Positions 1-12,100 of a DNA stretch of 64,000 bases are shown here, one piece after another. How positions within the stretch are numbered: position 1 is the first letter of the stretch; every line of letters begins with the position of its first letter. This stretch comes from Brachycybe producta (taxonomy: Eukaryota; Arthropoda; Diplopoda; Playtdesmida; Andrognathidae), in the NCBI GenBank assembly GCA_036925085.1, contig JAUPFP010000063.1:383075-447074 (forward strand), in the 5' to 3' direction. The translations under genes were made by a program, and so were the position numbers. The notes under the pieces are model-generated. The model was not told the DNA's origin. It saw only the letters and a program-made list of their open reading frames with translations, and searched no databases.

Positions 1-559
1 AAGAAATGAACCCGACTTGTTAAGATTCCAACTTATTTCTGAAGTTTTTTTTTTTTTTTGGAAGAGATCAAAATACTTTTGGAATCGAAAGTTGTGTTTC
101 GGTTTGGCCTTCATTGGACCGGAGAGAGAGAGAGGGGAAAAGGGGGGAAAATAATATCCATCAGCCCTTTTTTTTATCTTTGAGGCTTCTCAGCATTTTC
201 TATTTTGACTTCACCGATAAGTTTTGGTCGGGTTGACGTCGCAAACAACCCCCCCAACAAACGGTTAAAGTTGTTTAAACCTCTGGCATATCTTCGATAC
301 TTAAGAATATGCCAAATAGCTCAAATTATAAATGGAGGGCAAATTTATAAACGAACTGAGCCGGATATGGAAATGAAGATTGCGGATTGTTGTTTACATT
401 ATGGCTGAGGGGGGAAAAGAGAAACCTCTCGAGAAAGAGAGAAAAAAAATAACTACTTATATCGAACGATAAGTCCGCTAAGGGTTTGAAGAATTTTCTA
501 AATTGGTTTCAACTTTAATAAAAAAAATGAAGGAGATATCGTTCAAAATAAACTTTTTA
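1..559. other. Left-edge sequence, paramyosin intron 10
   Basis: AT-rich with poly-T, poly-A and short GA runs. I see no exon on either strand that continues paramyosin and no clear repeat until about 560. Confidence 0.5.
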
Positions 560-1475
560 GAAGCACCTTTAAGAAGAAATTTAAAGTTTGTTAGAAATTC
601 GAATGGTAAATGAATGTGCTGAATGTAGTTTCATGATATTTCTTTCAAAATAAACTTTTTAAAAGCAAATTTTAAAGTTTGTTAGAAACTAGAATGGTAA
701 ATGAATGTGCTGAAAGTAGTTTCATGATATGATATCTTTCAAAATAAACTTTTTAGAAGCAAATTTCAGAAGAACTTTAAAGTTTGTTTAGATACTAGAA
801 TGGTAAAAGTAGTTATTTTATGATATCTTTCAAAATAAACTTTTTAAAAGCAAATTTTAAAGTTTGTTAGAAACTAGAATGGTAAATGAATGTGCTGAAA
901 GTAGTTTCATATTGATATCTTTCAAAATAAACTTTTTAGAAGCAAATTTCAGAAGAACTTTAAAGTTTGTTTAGATACTAGAATGGTAAAAGTAGTTATT
1001 TCATGACATCTTTCAAAATAAACATTTTAGAAGCACCTTTAAGGTGAAATTTAAAGTTTGTTAGAAACTAGAATGGTAAATGAATGTGCTGAATGTAGTT
1101 TCATGATATCTTTCAAAATAAACTTTTTAAAAGCAAATTTCAGAAGTACTTTAAAGTTTGTTAGATATATACTAGAATGGTAAAAAGTATTTTCATGATA
1201 TCTTTCAAAATAAACATTTTAGAAGCACCTTTAAGAGGAAATTTAAAGTTTGTTAGAAACTAGAATGGTAAATGAATGTGCTGAAAGTAGTTTCATGATA
1301 TATGATGATATATCTTTCAAAATAAACGTTTTAGGGAAGTTTAAAGGAAACACTTAAATTGAATATTTTCGCTAAACTTTGAAGTGAAAAACAAAATTCC
1401 ACATTTTGTTTGGCTTCGTTAAAATTGTTGCGTAATTTCACTCCTTTGTCATTCTAGTTTCTAACGATTTTAAAT
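560..1475. repeat. Tandem array of the ACTAGAATGG hairpin-family unit
   Basis: About eight diverged units of 75-105 bp, each with AAAGTTTGTTAGAAACTAGA, then ATGGTAAATGAATGTGCTGA, then CTTTCAAAATAAACTTTTTA. The array closes with an inverted end (CATTCTAGTTTCTAACG) at about 1453-1469. It lies in paramyosin intron 10. Confidence 0.85.
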
Positions 1476-1497
1476 TTCTTTTAGTATATGTTGTTTC

Positions 1498-2096
1498 TAA
1501 TACCTTGTACACACATGAGAGTTAAATGAATTCAAATTAAATGTGTTTAGGTGAATTATACGGAATCCAGTTAAGGACATGAACCAAATTAAAAATTGAC
1601 TTTATTATTAATATTTTAAAATTGAAATAACTAAATTAATATTTTGTTTCTATATTATTATTTAAGTCAATTAACTTAATATTTTCAGATTAATTTTGAA
1701 TTCGATATACTGTTTGTTTGTCCTTCACAGGGCTCTGTAGAACACGTTTATTATTTAAATGCATTTAAATTATCACGTGTGTGTTACTAGGTTTAATACC
1801 CTCGACACACATACACAGTTAAATGCATTTAAATATTAAACACGTTCTACAGAGCCCTGTGAAGGACAAACAAACAATATATCGAATTCAATTTATTCAG
1901 TTAATGAATATGAAAATATTGAGTTAATACTTAAATATAAACTATTAACAAAATATTGATTTAGTATTTCAATTTAAAATATTAATAATTAAAGTCAATT
2001 TTTAATTTGGTTCATGTCCTTAACTGGATTCCGTATAATTCACCTAAACACATTTAATTTGAATTCATTTAACTCATGTGTGTGTACAAGGTATAA
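1498..2096. mobile_element. Inverted dimer of the ATACCTTGTACACAC element
   Basis: Two ~300-bp copies meet tail to tail near 1795, forming one large palindrome. The outer ends read ATACCTTGTACACAC and its complement. Shared internal blocks include GGAATCCAGTTAAGGACATG, ACAGGGCTCTGTAGAACACG and TTTAAATGCATTTAAAT. Single copies occur at 15700-16341, 19697-20213, 43198-43526 and 52392-52707. No coding capacity, so it looks like a non-autonomous DNA transposon. Confidence 0.8.
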
Positions 2097-2190
2097 GTCT
2101 CGAAATAACTGACGTTCTGTTTTGTTTTATGATATTTATCCTGTTTTGCAAAACTTAGTGATTTTGTCCGATTGTTTTTTTGGTTTAAGT

Positions 2191-2370
2191 GAGTGACGCA
2201 ACCAGGAGTCTGGTCTGACATTGGCTAATTAATTAAATATTAAATAAGTATTTGATATCGGGGGGGGGGGGGGGAGGGAGGGGAAGGGTTTCATAAGAGG
2301 TCCTGTGGAGGGGGAGGGCTTCAGCCCCCTTAGCCCCCCCCCCCGGCCCCTTCGTGGTTGTGCCACTGGG
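2191..2370. mobile_element. Short G/C-run element with CAGTGGCACAACCA-like ends
   Basis: Left end GAGTGACGCAACCAGG and right end (minus) CCAGTGGCACAACCACG are similar. Between them are long G and C runs and GGCTTCAGCCCCC. It resembles the widespread MITE type starting CAGTGGCGYARCC; assignment is tentative. Confidence 0.4.
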
Positions 2371-2632
2371 TTGTTATTTAATCTGGATTTTGTTAGAAAC
2401 AAATAACGGAACAAATTGACATAAGTTTGTTCTGAATATCTTTGTAGTAAATACAGATGGCCACCATCTGTGTTTCTATAATTAGATCCAATGGTGGAGT
2501 CGATCATGTTGCCATGACAACTATACAAGTTGGATAATTGAGCGATTTCTCGCAAAAACTGCTATTATAGACTGATGCGCCACCAAACGACATCATTGGT
2601 AAATCAATATTAGTAAAATGCATACCTATATA

Positions 2633-2826
2633 TGGAGCCCTGCAGAGGACTTTTGCAAATTTTTGTTTAATCTCGACATGTCGACATTTAATCTCTTTTA
2701 TTCGGGAATGTTAATTATGCCATATTGCGCGCACCATACTTTAATAATTAAATTATTGCAAGCGCCCTCTTTTAGCAGCAATAATTTAATTATTAGAGTA
2801 TGATGCGCACAACACGACATAATTAC
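2633..2826. mobile_element. Truncated ACGGAGCCCTG-family element
   Basis: Carries TGGAGCCCTGCAGAGGAC, ATCTCGACATGTCGACATTT and a palindromic core with GCGCACCATACT and AGTATGATGCGCACAAC, matching 39542-39890. The right terminus is missing. Confidence 0.7.
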
Positions 2827-2926
2827 ATTTTTTCGACGCTACGCTCAATATCCGGTAACCGAAACAACAGTTCCGGTACCGGTTTTCCCCAAAAAAATAA
2901 ATAAGATATGGGTTTTTGTTTCTTAC

Positions 2927-3167
2927 CGGATCGTCTCGATCTCTTCTTCCTTTTCGGCTAAACGTTTCTCGTAGTCGTGTCGCAACTGTGCAATCTCAGC
3001 AACAAGCCGTTGTGCCTTAGCCTCTTCGATCTTGCGGGCGGCTTCGGCTTCTCTGTAGGCAGCGCTGAGTTCCTCTCTTTCGTTCTCGAGACGACGAACT
3101 TCGATCTCGAGTTCGTGGCAGCGACGAGTAATCTCCGAGATGTGGGTCTTGGCTTCGTGCAGATCAT
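2927..3167 (-). CDS. Paramyosin exon 10 (residues 436-514 plus a split Arg)
   Basis: Acceptor ACAG at 3168-3171; codes [20 protein letters not shown] through [12 protein letters not shown] plus CG of an arginine. Donor GTAAGA at 2921-2926. The following intron runs off the left edge (at least 2926 bp). Confidence 0.95.
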
Positions 3168-6100
3168 CTGTTTGTTCGGCCAGAAGAAAAGAAAAAAAAA
3201 AAGCGGAAAAACAAGTTGAGACATGTCGAATTCTTGTTGCGACTCGCAAGAATCGGATCTTAGCATGTCAGTCAGATACTGACCGGCAAGTTTCTTGTTC
3301 TCTCTGAGTAGAGCATCACGATGTTCTCGGAGTTTCTCGTATTCGTGAGTGAGTTTCTGCAAGTCGGCGATCTTGAGTCGGAGTTCCCGTTGAACGTTCT
3401 CGTAATGGACAGTCAGTTCATCGTATTTGATCTTGAAGTCGGCGTTGATCTTCTCCAGTTGTTCCACTCTCTTGGTCAGAATGGTGATGTTGTTGTTAGC
3501 CTGTTGTTTGCAGGGGGAAAAAAAGAAACAAAAGGAAAATGTCATCGATGGCTCCTGTTATTTTTAGGCGCGTTCCGTTATGTCAACATTTGTTCCAAAT
3601 TAAACATTTAATCATTGGATGAACCAAAAAGGTCTTCATGGGATATGATCTCGGATCATTACTGAATGTTTTGAAACAAGTTTGAAATCTGTACGATTGT
3701 TCAAAAGTTTTAAAACCAGTCCGGAAGTTTACCTTCTCTAAGTCGATGATGAGAACTTCGACTTCGCTTTGAAGACGACTCTTCTGTTTCTCGAGTCCGG
3801 CACATTTGTTGAGGAGAGATTCAATGGTTTCTTCGTATTCGGCAATCTTGGCAGCTAGTTTACGTCTGCAAGCGTGAAAATGGGAATGTTTTAATCATTA
3901 TGTTTCCGGAATGTCTGATTTTTTTTTAGGACGAAATTCATCTTACCTGAGTTCTTCGACTTCGTCGGCATGTGCTTGACATTCGGCTTCGTATTTGCTT
4001 CTCCATAGGAGCGCATCACCGTTGGCTTTAACCAGTTGACGTTCCAGATCGATACGGGCTTCGGATTCTTCTTCCAGTTGTACGCGGACGGACTCCAGGT
4101 CCACTTCCAAAGTGTGGACTTGAGTCTCCAATAACTGGCGCCTCTGTTTTTTTATATAGCAGAAAAAATGGGTATTTAGTACGACTGCAAAAAAAAAACA
4201 ATTTCGGAACGGGGGATGGGAACTCGGTTAAACCGTACTCTCTCTTCATCTTCCAATCGACGTCTCGTGTCCTCCAACTGAGTAGCCAATTGGCTCTTGA
4301 TGTGGTTCGAATTGTCCAGAGAAACCTTCAAGTCTTGAACTTCCTTGATGAGCTCGATGTTTTCGGTCGAAAGACGTTGTTTGATGGTCGTGATGTCGAT
4401 GATGGTACGGCTCAGTTCTTCAATCTTAACGTTCACTTCGTGAAGTTGGTATTCTAAACGCTCGGCGTGCTTGATGGACACCAACTGGATCCAACCAGAA
4501 ACAATAGAAAATTTGGAGGAAATTTCAGATTTTGTTTTGGTTTTTGGTCAATAGTTAGATTTCGTTTTGAATATTCTATGTTATCGGTACTGGAAATTTG
4601 AGGATTTTACGCCCATAGTCTTTAGGGTTTTTGTGAAATTTGGGATTCGTTTTTTTAGGTTTGGGGGTTTTTGGTCCATAGTTTTTTTTGTGGGGTCCTT
4701 GGGTTGTTGTTAACTTAGAGGTTTTCGGTTAATGGTTTTGGGTCTTCGTGATATTTGGGTTCTATTTTAGTTTGGGGTTTTTTGGTCCATTGTTTTAGGT
4801 CTTCTTCATACTTGGGTTCTATTTTAGTTTGGGGGGTTTTGGTCCATTGTTTTAAGTCTTCTTGATACTTGGGTTCTATTTTAGTTTTGGGGGTTTTGGT
4901 CCATTGGTTTGGGTCTTCTTGATACTTGGGTTCTTTTTTAGTTTTGGGGGTTTTGGTCCATTGTTTTGGGTCTTCGTGAAACTCGAGTTCTATTTTAGTT
5001 TTGGGGTTTTTGGTCCATTGTTTTGGGTCTTCTTGATACTTGGGTTCTATTTTAGTTTTGGGGGTTTTGGTCCATTGGTTTGGGTCTTCTTGATACTTGG
5101 GTTCTCTTTTAGTTTTGGGGGGTTTTGGTCCATTGTTTTGGGTCTTCTTGATACTTGGTTCTATTTTAGTTTTGGGGGTTTTGGTCCATTGTTTTGGATC
5201 TTCTTGATACTTGGTTCTATTTTAGTTTGGGGGGTTTTGGTCCATTGGTTTGGGTCTTTTTGATACTTGGGTTCTCTTTTAGTTTTTGGGGTTTTGGTCC
5301 ATTGTTTTGGGTCTTCGTGAAACTCGGGTTCTATTTTAGTTTTGGGGTTTATGGTCCATTGGTTTGGGTCTTCTTGATACTTGGGTTCTATTTTAGTTTG
5401 GGGGGTTTGGTCCATTGTTTTAGGTCTTCTTGATAGTTGGGTTCTCTTTTAGTTTTGGAGGTTTTGGTTCATTGTTTTGGGTCTTCTTGATACTTGGGTT
5501 CTCTTTTAGTTTTGGAGGTTTTTTGGTCCATTGTTTTGGGTTCTCGTTATTTTGTTGGTGTTTTTTTTTTTGACAGACCACTTTTGGTGGCCGATTTTGA
5601 CTGCAAAATGGAGCCCAGAGTTATCGCTAAAAATCGATCACCTCAAATCTTTCCATAAAAAATACATTGCAACCACAGCACAACCACCTGCAACTTCATT
5701 TTGAAGTCAAAATCGACCACCAAAAGTGGTCTCTGTGTGCTCTCAAGGGCCTTTGGGTCATTTTTTTTCTCTTCACACCTTTTCCTTGTTGGCGTTCTCC
5801 ACTTGAGCCAAGAGTTCGTAAACTTCCGATTGAAATCGTTGCTTTTCCTTTTCCACCCTTGAAAAATATTACACAAAGAAAATCAGAACGGCTTTAAATG
5901 CACTGAAAATGCCTCAGATGAGGGTTCAGCTGGCCTCGAGAGTGTTTTATAAACTAGAAGGGTAACTGCAATGACTTATGGGTTATTTTCATAATGACAT
6001 TTTTTAAATTAAACGTTTTATGTTATTTTCGAAAATGACCCAACTTTAAAACGTTTAAAGGTTTACCCTTAAGGTTGGCTGAATAGATATTTAATTTGTT

Positions 6101-9100
6101 TTTATCCTCCTCCCAGATGGCGCCACTGCAGTGGCTATTGTGTTCTATATGAGGTCTCTTCTCCCTCAACCTGCGGTTTTGAGAAAATTTCTATTTTTCA
6201 AGCAAACGTTTTTCAGAAGAAACATTGCGAAAAAATTCAAAGCTGTTTTAGAGACTAGAATAGTTGGTGATAATGCGAAAAGTTTTTTTCAATAATGATA
6301 TCTTTCAAAATAAACTTTTTATAACAGTTTGGAAAAAAAAGGACGAAAATTGTTTTTCATGAAATTTCAATGGAAAACCCCACAAAAAAACGGGTCATTT
6401 TTTCAAACTGAATAATAAAATTGTTTATTTTGTAAGATAATGCCATTGAAAAAAAATTTTAACATCATCTTTTACCATTCTAGTTTTGAAAACAATTTGA
6501 ATTTTTTTCATGATGTTGCTTCTCAAAAACGTTTGCTTGACGTTTTTGCGTCCAAATTTTACAAAAAAAAAAAGTCTATGGAGTAGCCAGTAGTCACTGC
6601 AGTGGCGCCATCCGGTGGGACAAAAGCAAAATAAATATCTATAAGCCACCTTAAGTGATTGAGCTACCCTTCTAGTTTTTAACACACTGTCAATCACTCT
6701 GAAACCGTTTCAGAGTGATTGACAGTGTGTTAGAAACTAGAAGGGTAAACAAAAATTGAGTAATATCCAAATTGATGATTAAGTAAGACTCACTTGGCTT
6801 TGGCCTTTTGAGCCGAATCCAATTGGTCTTGGAAATCCACGATGACCTCCTGATGTTTTTTACGGAGAATGTGAGCCGTTTCTTCGCTCTCCAAATGGAC
6901 ATCTTCCAATAGTTTTCTCAGTTTCGACAATTCAACATCACGTTTCTTGTTCATTTCGAACTATTAAAACGAACAACAGCTCGAAGAATTTAATTGACAA
7001 AATAAAGGCAAAATTTCCTTGACAGGACTTTTGAAACGATCCTTACGTGACTTTCAGAACTTCCCTCGGCCTCTTCCAACCTGTCGGTCAGTTGGATGAC
7101 CTGAATACTCAGATCAGCCTTCTCTCGATCAATCTGAAACAAGAAAATGTCATTAAAATATCTAATTTGCATAATATATGCAAATTAATTAAAACCATTG
7201 GAAATTTGAAGGTCTACAATTTCAGAAAGTGTTAGAAAGTGTTTTAGAAACTAGAAGGGTAACTCAATCACTTAAGGTTATTTTTTTATGTTTTGTAATC
7301 TTTCAAAATAAACTTTTTATAGACAAATATTGTTAAAATCATTAAAAGTCACATAAAAAGTTTATTTTGAAAGATATCAAAACATGAAAAATATCCTTAA
7401 GTGATTGATCTACCCATTCTAGTTTCTAAAACACTTTCTAGTCTCTCATAATTTTGCTCTTCTGAAAGACAAAATAATAAAAGTTCGAAGATCAGCTTTT
7501 CGGGGAACAAAAATGAAAAACAAACTAGAAATTATTTTAGAAACTAGAAAGGTAGCTGAATCAGTTAAGGCTATTTTCATGTTGATATCTTTCAAAATAA
7601 ACTTTTTAGGTCAGTTTGAAAATGATATTCTTTAAATTTTTTGTTCTATAAAAAGTTTATTTTGAAAGATATCAAACATGAAAATAGTCTTAACTGAATC
7701 AGCTACCTTTCTAGTTTCTAAAATAATTTCTAGTTTTTTTTTTCATTTTTGTTCCCCTGAAAGCTGATTTTCTAATTTTTATTATTCTGTTTTTCAGGAG
7801 TAAAAAAATTACAAAAAACTAGAAAGTGCTTTAGAAACTAGAATGGGTAAATCAATCACTTCAGGGTATTTTTTAAAAGTTTGATATCTTTCAAAATAAA
7901 CTTTTTTTATAGACAAAAATTATTAAAACTAACATAAAAAAGTTTATTTTGAAAGATATCAAAACATGAAAATAGTCTTAACTGAATCAGCTACCTTTCT
8001 AGTTTCTAAAATAATTTCTAGTTTATTTGTTTTTCATTTTTGTTCCCCGAAAAGCTGATTTTTCGAACTTTTATTATTCTGTCTTCCAAAAGAGCAAAGA
8101 ATTATGAGAAACTAGAAAGTGTTTTAGAAACTAGAAGGGTAGATGAATCACTTAAGGGTGCTTTCATGTTTGACATCTTTCAAAATAAACTTTTTATAGA
8201 ACAAAAAAATTAAAGAATATCATTTTCAAACTGACCTAAAAAGTTTATTTTGAAAGATATCAAACATGAAAAATAGCCTTAACTGATTCATCTGCCCTTC
8301 TAGTTTCTAAAATAATTTCTAGTTTATTTGTTTTTCATTTTTGTTCCCCGAAAAGCTGATCTTCGAACTTTTATTATTCTGTCTTTCAGAAGAGCAAAAT
8401 TATGAGAGACTAGAAAGTGTTTTAGAAACTAGAAGGGTAGCTCAATTGAACTACCCTTCTAGTTTCTAACACACTCAAGTTTTTCTTTATTTTTGCTCTT
8501 TTGTAGAATTCGAGACTAAAACTAAAAAAAGGTTGACGACGTTTTTTCTAGTTTTTTTTGGCAGTTGGCCTTGTAAGGCTAAATACCAATCGGTTTTTCG
8601 AGATGGTTTTTTGAGGGGGGGAGGGAAGAGGCTAGAAAAATGCCTTAAATGTCTATGACTCATTTTAGAGCTAAAATAAAAATGGGAACAAAATAGAAGG
8701 AGAGAAAAGAACGACCGATTCAAGAATGTTCGGTTTTTCTCTTTTTGCTTTTATTTCTTGACACCCCCCTTCTCCCCTTATGATGACTCATTTTTGTTGA
8801 TGAATTTTTAGTCAAATTTGTTGTTGTTTTTCTTTCAAAAGTGTTGTTTCAGACTAGAAGAGCAATGAGAGTTGCTGATAAAACTGTGAGATTAAAGTTG
8901 TTGGATTACTTATTTGCTCTTCTAGTTTTAAGAGCAAAGGAAGTTTAACTTATAAAACTAGAAGAATAAAGGAAGTTACTGATCAAACTAGAAGAGTAAA
9001 GTTACTGATCAAACTAGAAGAGTAAAGTTACTGATCAAACTAGAAGAGTAATGAAAGTTGCTGATTAAACTAGAAGAGTAAAGGAAGTTACTGATCAAAC

Positions 9101-12100
9101 TAGAAGACTAAAGGAAGTTACTTATAATACTAGAAGAGTAAAGGAAGTTACTGATCAAACTAGAAGAGTAAAGTTACGGATCAAACTAGAAGAGTAATGA
9201 AAGTTGCTGATTAAACTAGAAGAGTAAAGGAAGTTACTTATAATACTAGAAGAGTAAAGTTACTGATCAAACTAGAAGAGTAAAGTTACTCATCAAACTA
9301 GAAGGGTAAAGTTACTCATCAAACTAGAAGGGTAAAGTTATTCATCAAACTAGAAGGGTAAAGTTACTCATCAAACTAGAAGAGCAAATTAAGTTGCTAA
9401 TTGTTTTTGATGTGTTGTTATAATTTTGTGATATATTAAATTTTAAACAATAAATTATACCACATCAAATATACTTCGGTAATAGATAGAGGGCGCTGCT
9501 ACTGATTCAAACTTTTATTATAAACATGTTTGCATAAGGGAAAAGTTTTAATGGCGCCATCTTGTCAAAATGGCTGAATTTTATTAATGCAAAAATTGTT
9601 CCCCCCCCCCCCCCAAGAAAATAACGAATTTCAGGGATTCGTTTCGTTACCCTTTGTCTGATTTCTCTCTCAGATTCCAAATCTTCCTGAAGGAGCCTGA
9701 TTTTATCCTGGAAAAAAAAAATAAACAAAAGATTAAAATAAATCGATGAAAATATATTTGTCTACTAGAGGGCGCTGTTATTCTATTTGTATAGTATATT
9801 TCCTAAGGTGGTCATGTGTAATATGATCTAAAATACACATTCAGTAGCGAGCATGCGCAGTAGTAAGTTTATCTTATAAAAGTTGAGAAATTATTTTATT
9901 TTATTTTACTTAAAGAAATTCAAGATGGCCGCCATTAGTTTAGGTTCAGAATTTGTAAAATATGCAAATGAGTTGGGAAAAAAATGGACTATGGAACTCT
10001 GGGTAATTTATAAGCATAAAAAATCACAAGAAATTGAATATATTTTAGAAACTAGAAGAGCAAATGAAATACTGATGAATTTTCATTTTCGAATTTTTTA
10101 AAATAAACTTTTTATTGGTTAATTTTTAATTTTATTTTTCATTTTTCACTTCAAGTTGGACCAGAAATCTGATAATGGTTCAAATTTCTTCATTTTAAAA
10201 CTACCATAAAAGTTTATTTGCAAGTGTTTTAGAAACTAGAAGAGTAAATGAACCAATTTTTATTTTTTATTTTTTTAAATCTTTAAAAATAAACTTTTTA
10301 TTTATTAATTTCAAATGTTATTTTTGATTTTTCACTTCAAGTTGGACCAATTATCTGATTAGTGTTCAAATTTCTTCATTTCAAAAATTTATTTGAATGT
10401 ATTTTAGAAACTAGAAGAGTAACTGAACCAATTTCTGTTTTTTATTTTTTTAAATCTTTAAAAATAAACTTTTTATTGATTAATTTCAAATGTTATTTTT
10501 CATTTTTCACTTCAAGTTTGATCAAAAATCTGATAATATTGTTCAAATTTCTTCATTTTCTCAAACTTCAATAAAAAGTTTATTTTAAAAGATATTAAGA
10601 GAAATATGTCTTTGAGTGATTCAAATTACTCTTCTAGTTTCTAAAACACTTTCTATAAGGAAGTCATCTTAAATATCACACATAAAAAAAGGTTCTGGAT
10701 AATAATTGGAACAGAATTTCTTCTTTTAGAACATTTTGTTGTACGTTAGGCCAAAAATGTTATGTGCGCATGCGCCATAACAAAAAAAAACCTCCTCTCC
10801 ACCATTTTGGATTGGAATTTGAGTCAAAGTAGGACACGGATTAGGTTCTTAAATTCTTCTTTTTTCGGAAGAAAGAAAGAAAGAAGGTGTCTAAATTTGG
10901 GATTTAAGAGAGAGAAAAAAACCCAGGGTCTTCAATTTGTGGCTCCTCACTTGCCCTTTTCAGAAGCCCCTCCCCCTCCTCCTTTTAGAATCCATACTGA
11001 CTCCCATTTTAGAACACAATCTGAGAATCTGGATTTCGTTTTTTTTCTTTTCAAAGTTAACTTTTTTATCTTTAAATTAGATTAAAAGTTTTAAATAATA
11101 CAAAATTAAATATTACAGGGTGTTTAAGAAATAAGAATCAAGTTTTGTTTTAGTGGCCACTTTTTTGTGGCACACGGGCCATGAGTTGCCCATCTAGGGT
11201 GGTCGACCCTATTTATGAATCACATACCTCAAGATAAATATCTATTTGAGGTTGGAGGAGGAGGAGGGGGGGGGGGGGGGGGGCTCTATAGAGATAACAG
11301 TGAATTTCATTTGCAGAGAAACGGTTTATCAGGGGGAGCTTTCTAAAGATTTGCAGTGAAACAAAGTTATAAGGGGGAACTTTTATTCGAAATGCTTTTT
11401 TAATTGGAAAATAAATTACGTTTTGAATACTTTTAAAAGTTTTAAGTAAAATCTTAAATATTCAACAACAGCATCAATAAAACAATTAATTAAATATAAA
11501 ATTTAAATTAAAAAAATGGTAACCGGTAAACCGGAAACTGGTATGAAATGGTTTAAAAGTTTTATAATACATTGTTAAAAGTTTAAAATGGATTTTAAAT
11601 TGTTGCAGACGATTTTGTTATAGTTAAAAAAACAGTTTCGAATCAGTTTGACAGTCCAAACGGTTGCAAAATCACTTGGAAAGAGTTCGAATTAAATTAA
11701 ACTAATTTCTGAACGGTTTAAATTGGATTAAAACAGTTGTACGACACTTTGGAATGGGTTAAAAGTTAAAACCGTTGTAAAACGGTTTTAAATGAATTAA
11801 AGAGTTGTAAAGAAGGTTTGGAGAGGAATAAACCGGTTTAAAACAATTGCAAAACAGTTTAATTTTGATTAAGAAATTTTAAAGCAGGTTAAAATAAATT
11901 GTAAATTAAAACAGTTTCAAGACGATTTAAACTTGATTTAAAATATTTTGAAGTGGATTAAATAAACTGTCAGAAATTGATCAAAATATTTCAAAGAATT
12001 TTACAACAATTTGAATTTTAAAGTAGTTTAAAAGCGGTAGTAGCTTAAACCCGTTTTAAAAAATGTAAAACCGTTTTACAATTGCTACAATTGTAAAACG

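Noticed and set aside
1-2926. Search for paramyosin exon 11
   Set aside because: No minus-strand frame continues the rod after EEEIETIR with an acceptor; the exon must lie outside the window.
4862-5433. 133-codon frame rich in Gly and Phe
   Set aside because: Translation of the 57-bp minisatellite inside paramyosin intron 5.
9484-9780. AGAGGGCGCTG motifs as possible SINE ends
   Set aside because: Only a dozen bases are shared between sites, with no box A/B or A-rich tail; too little to call an element.
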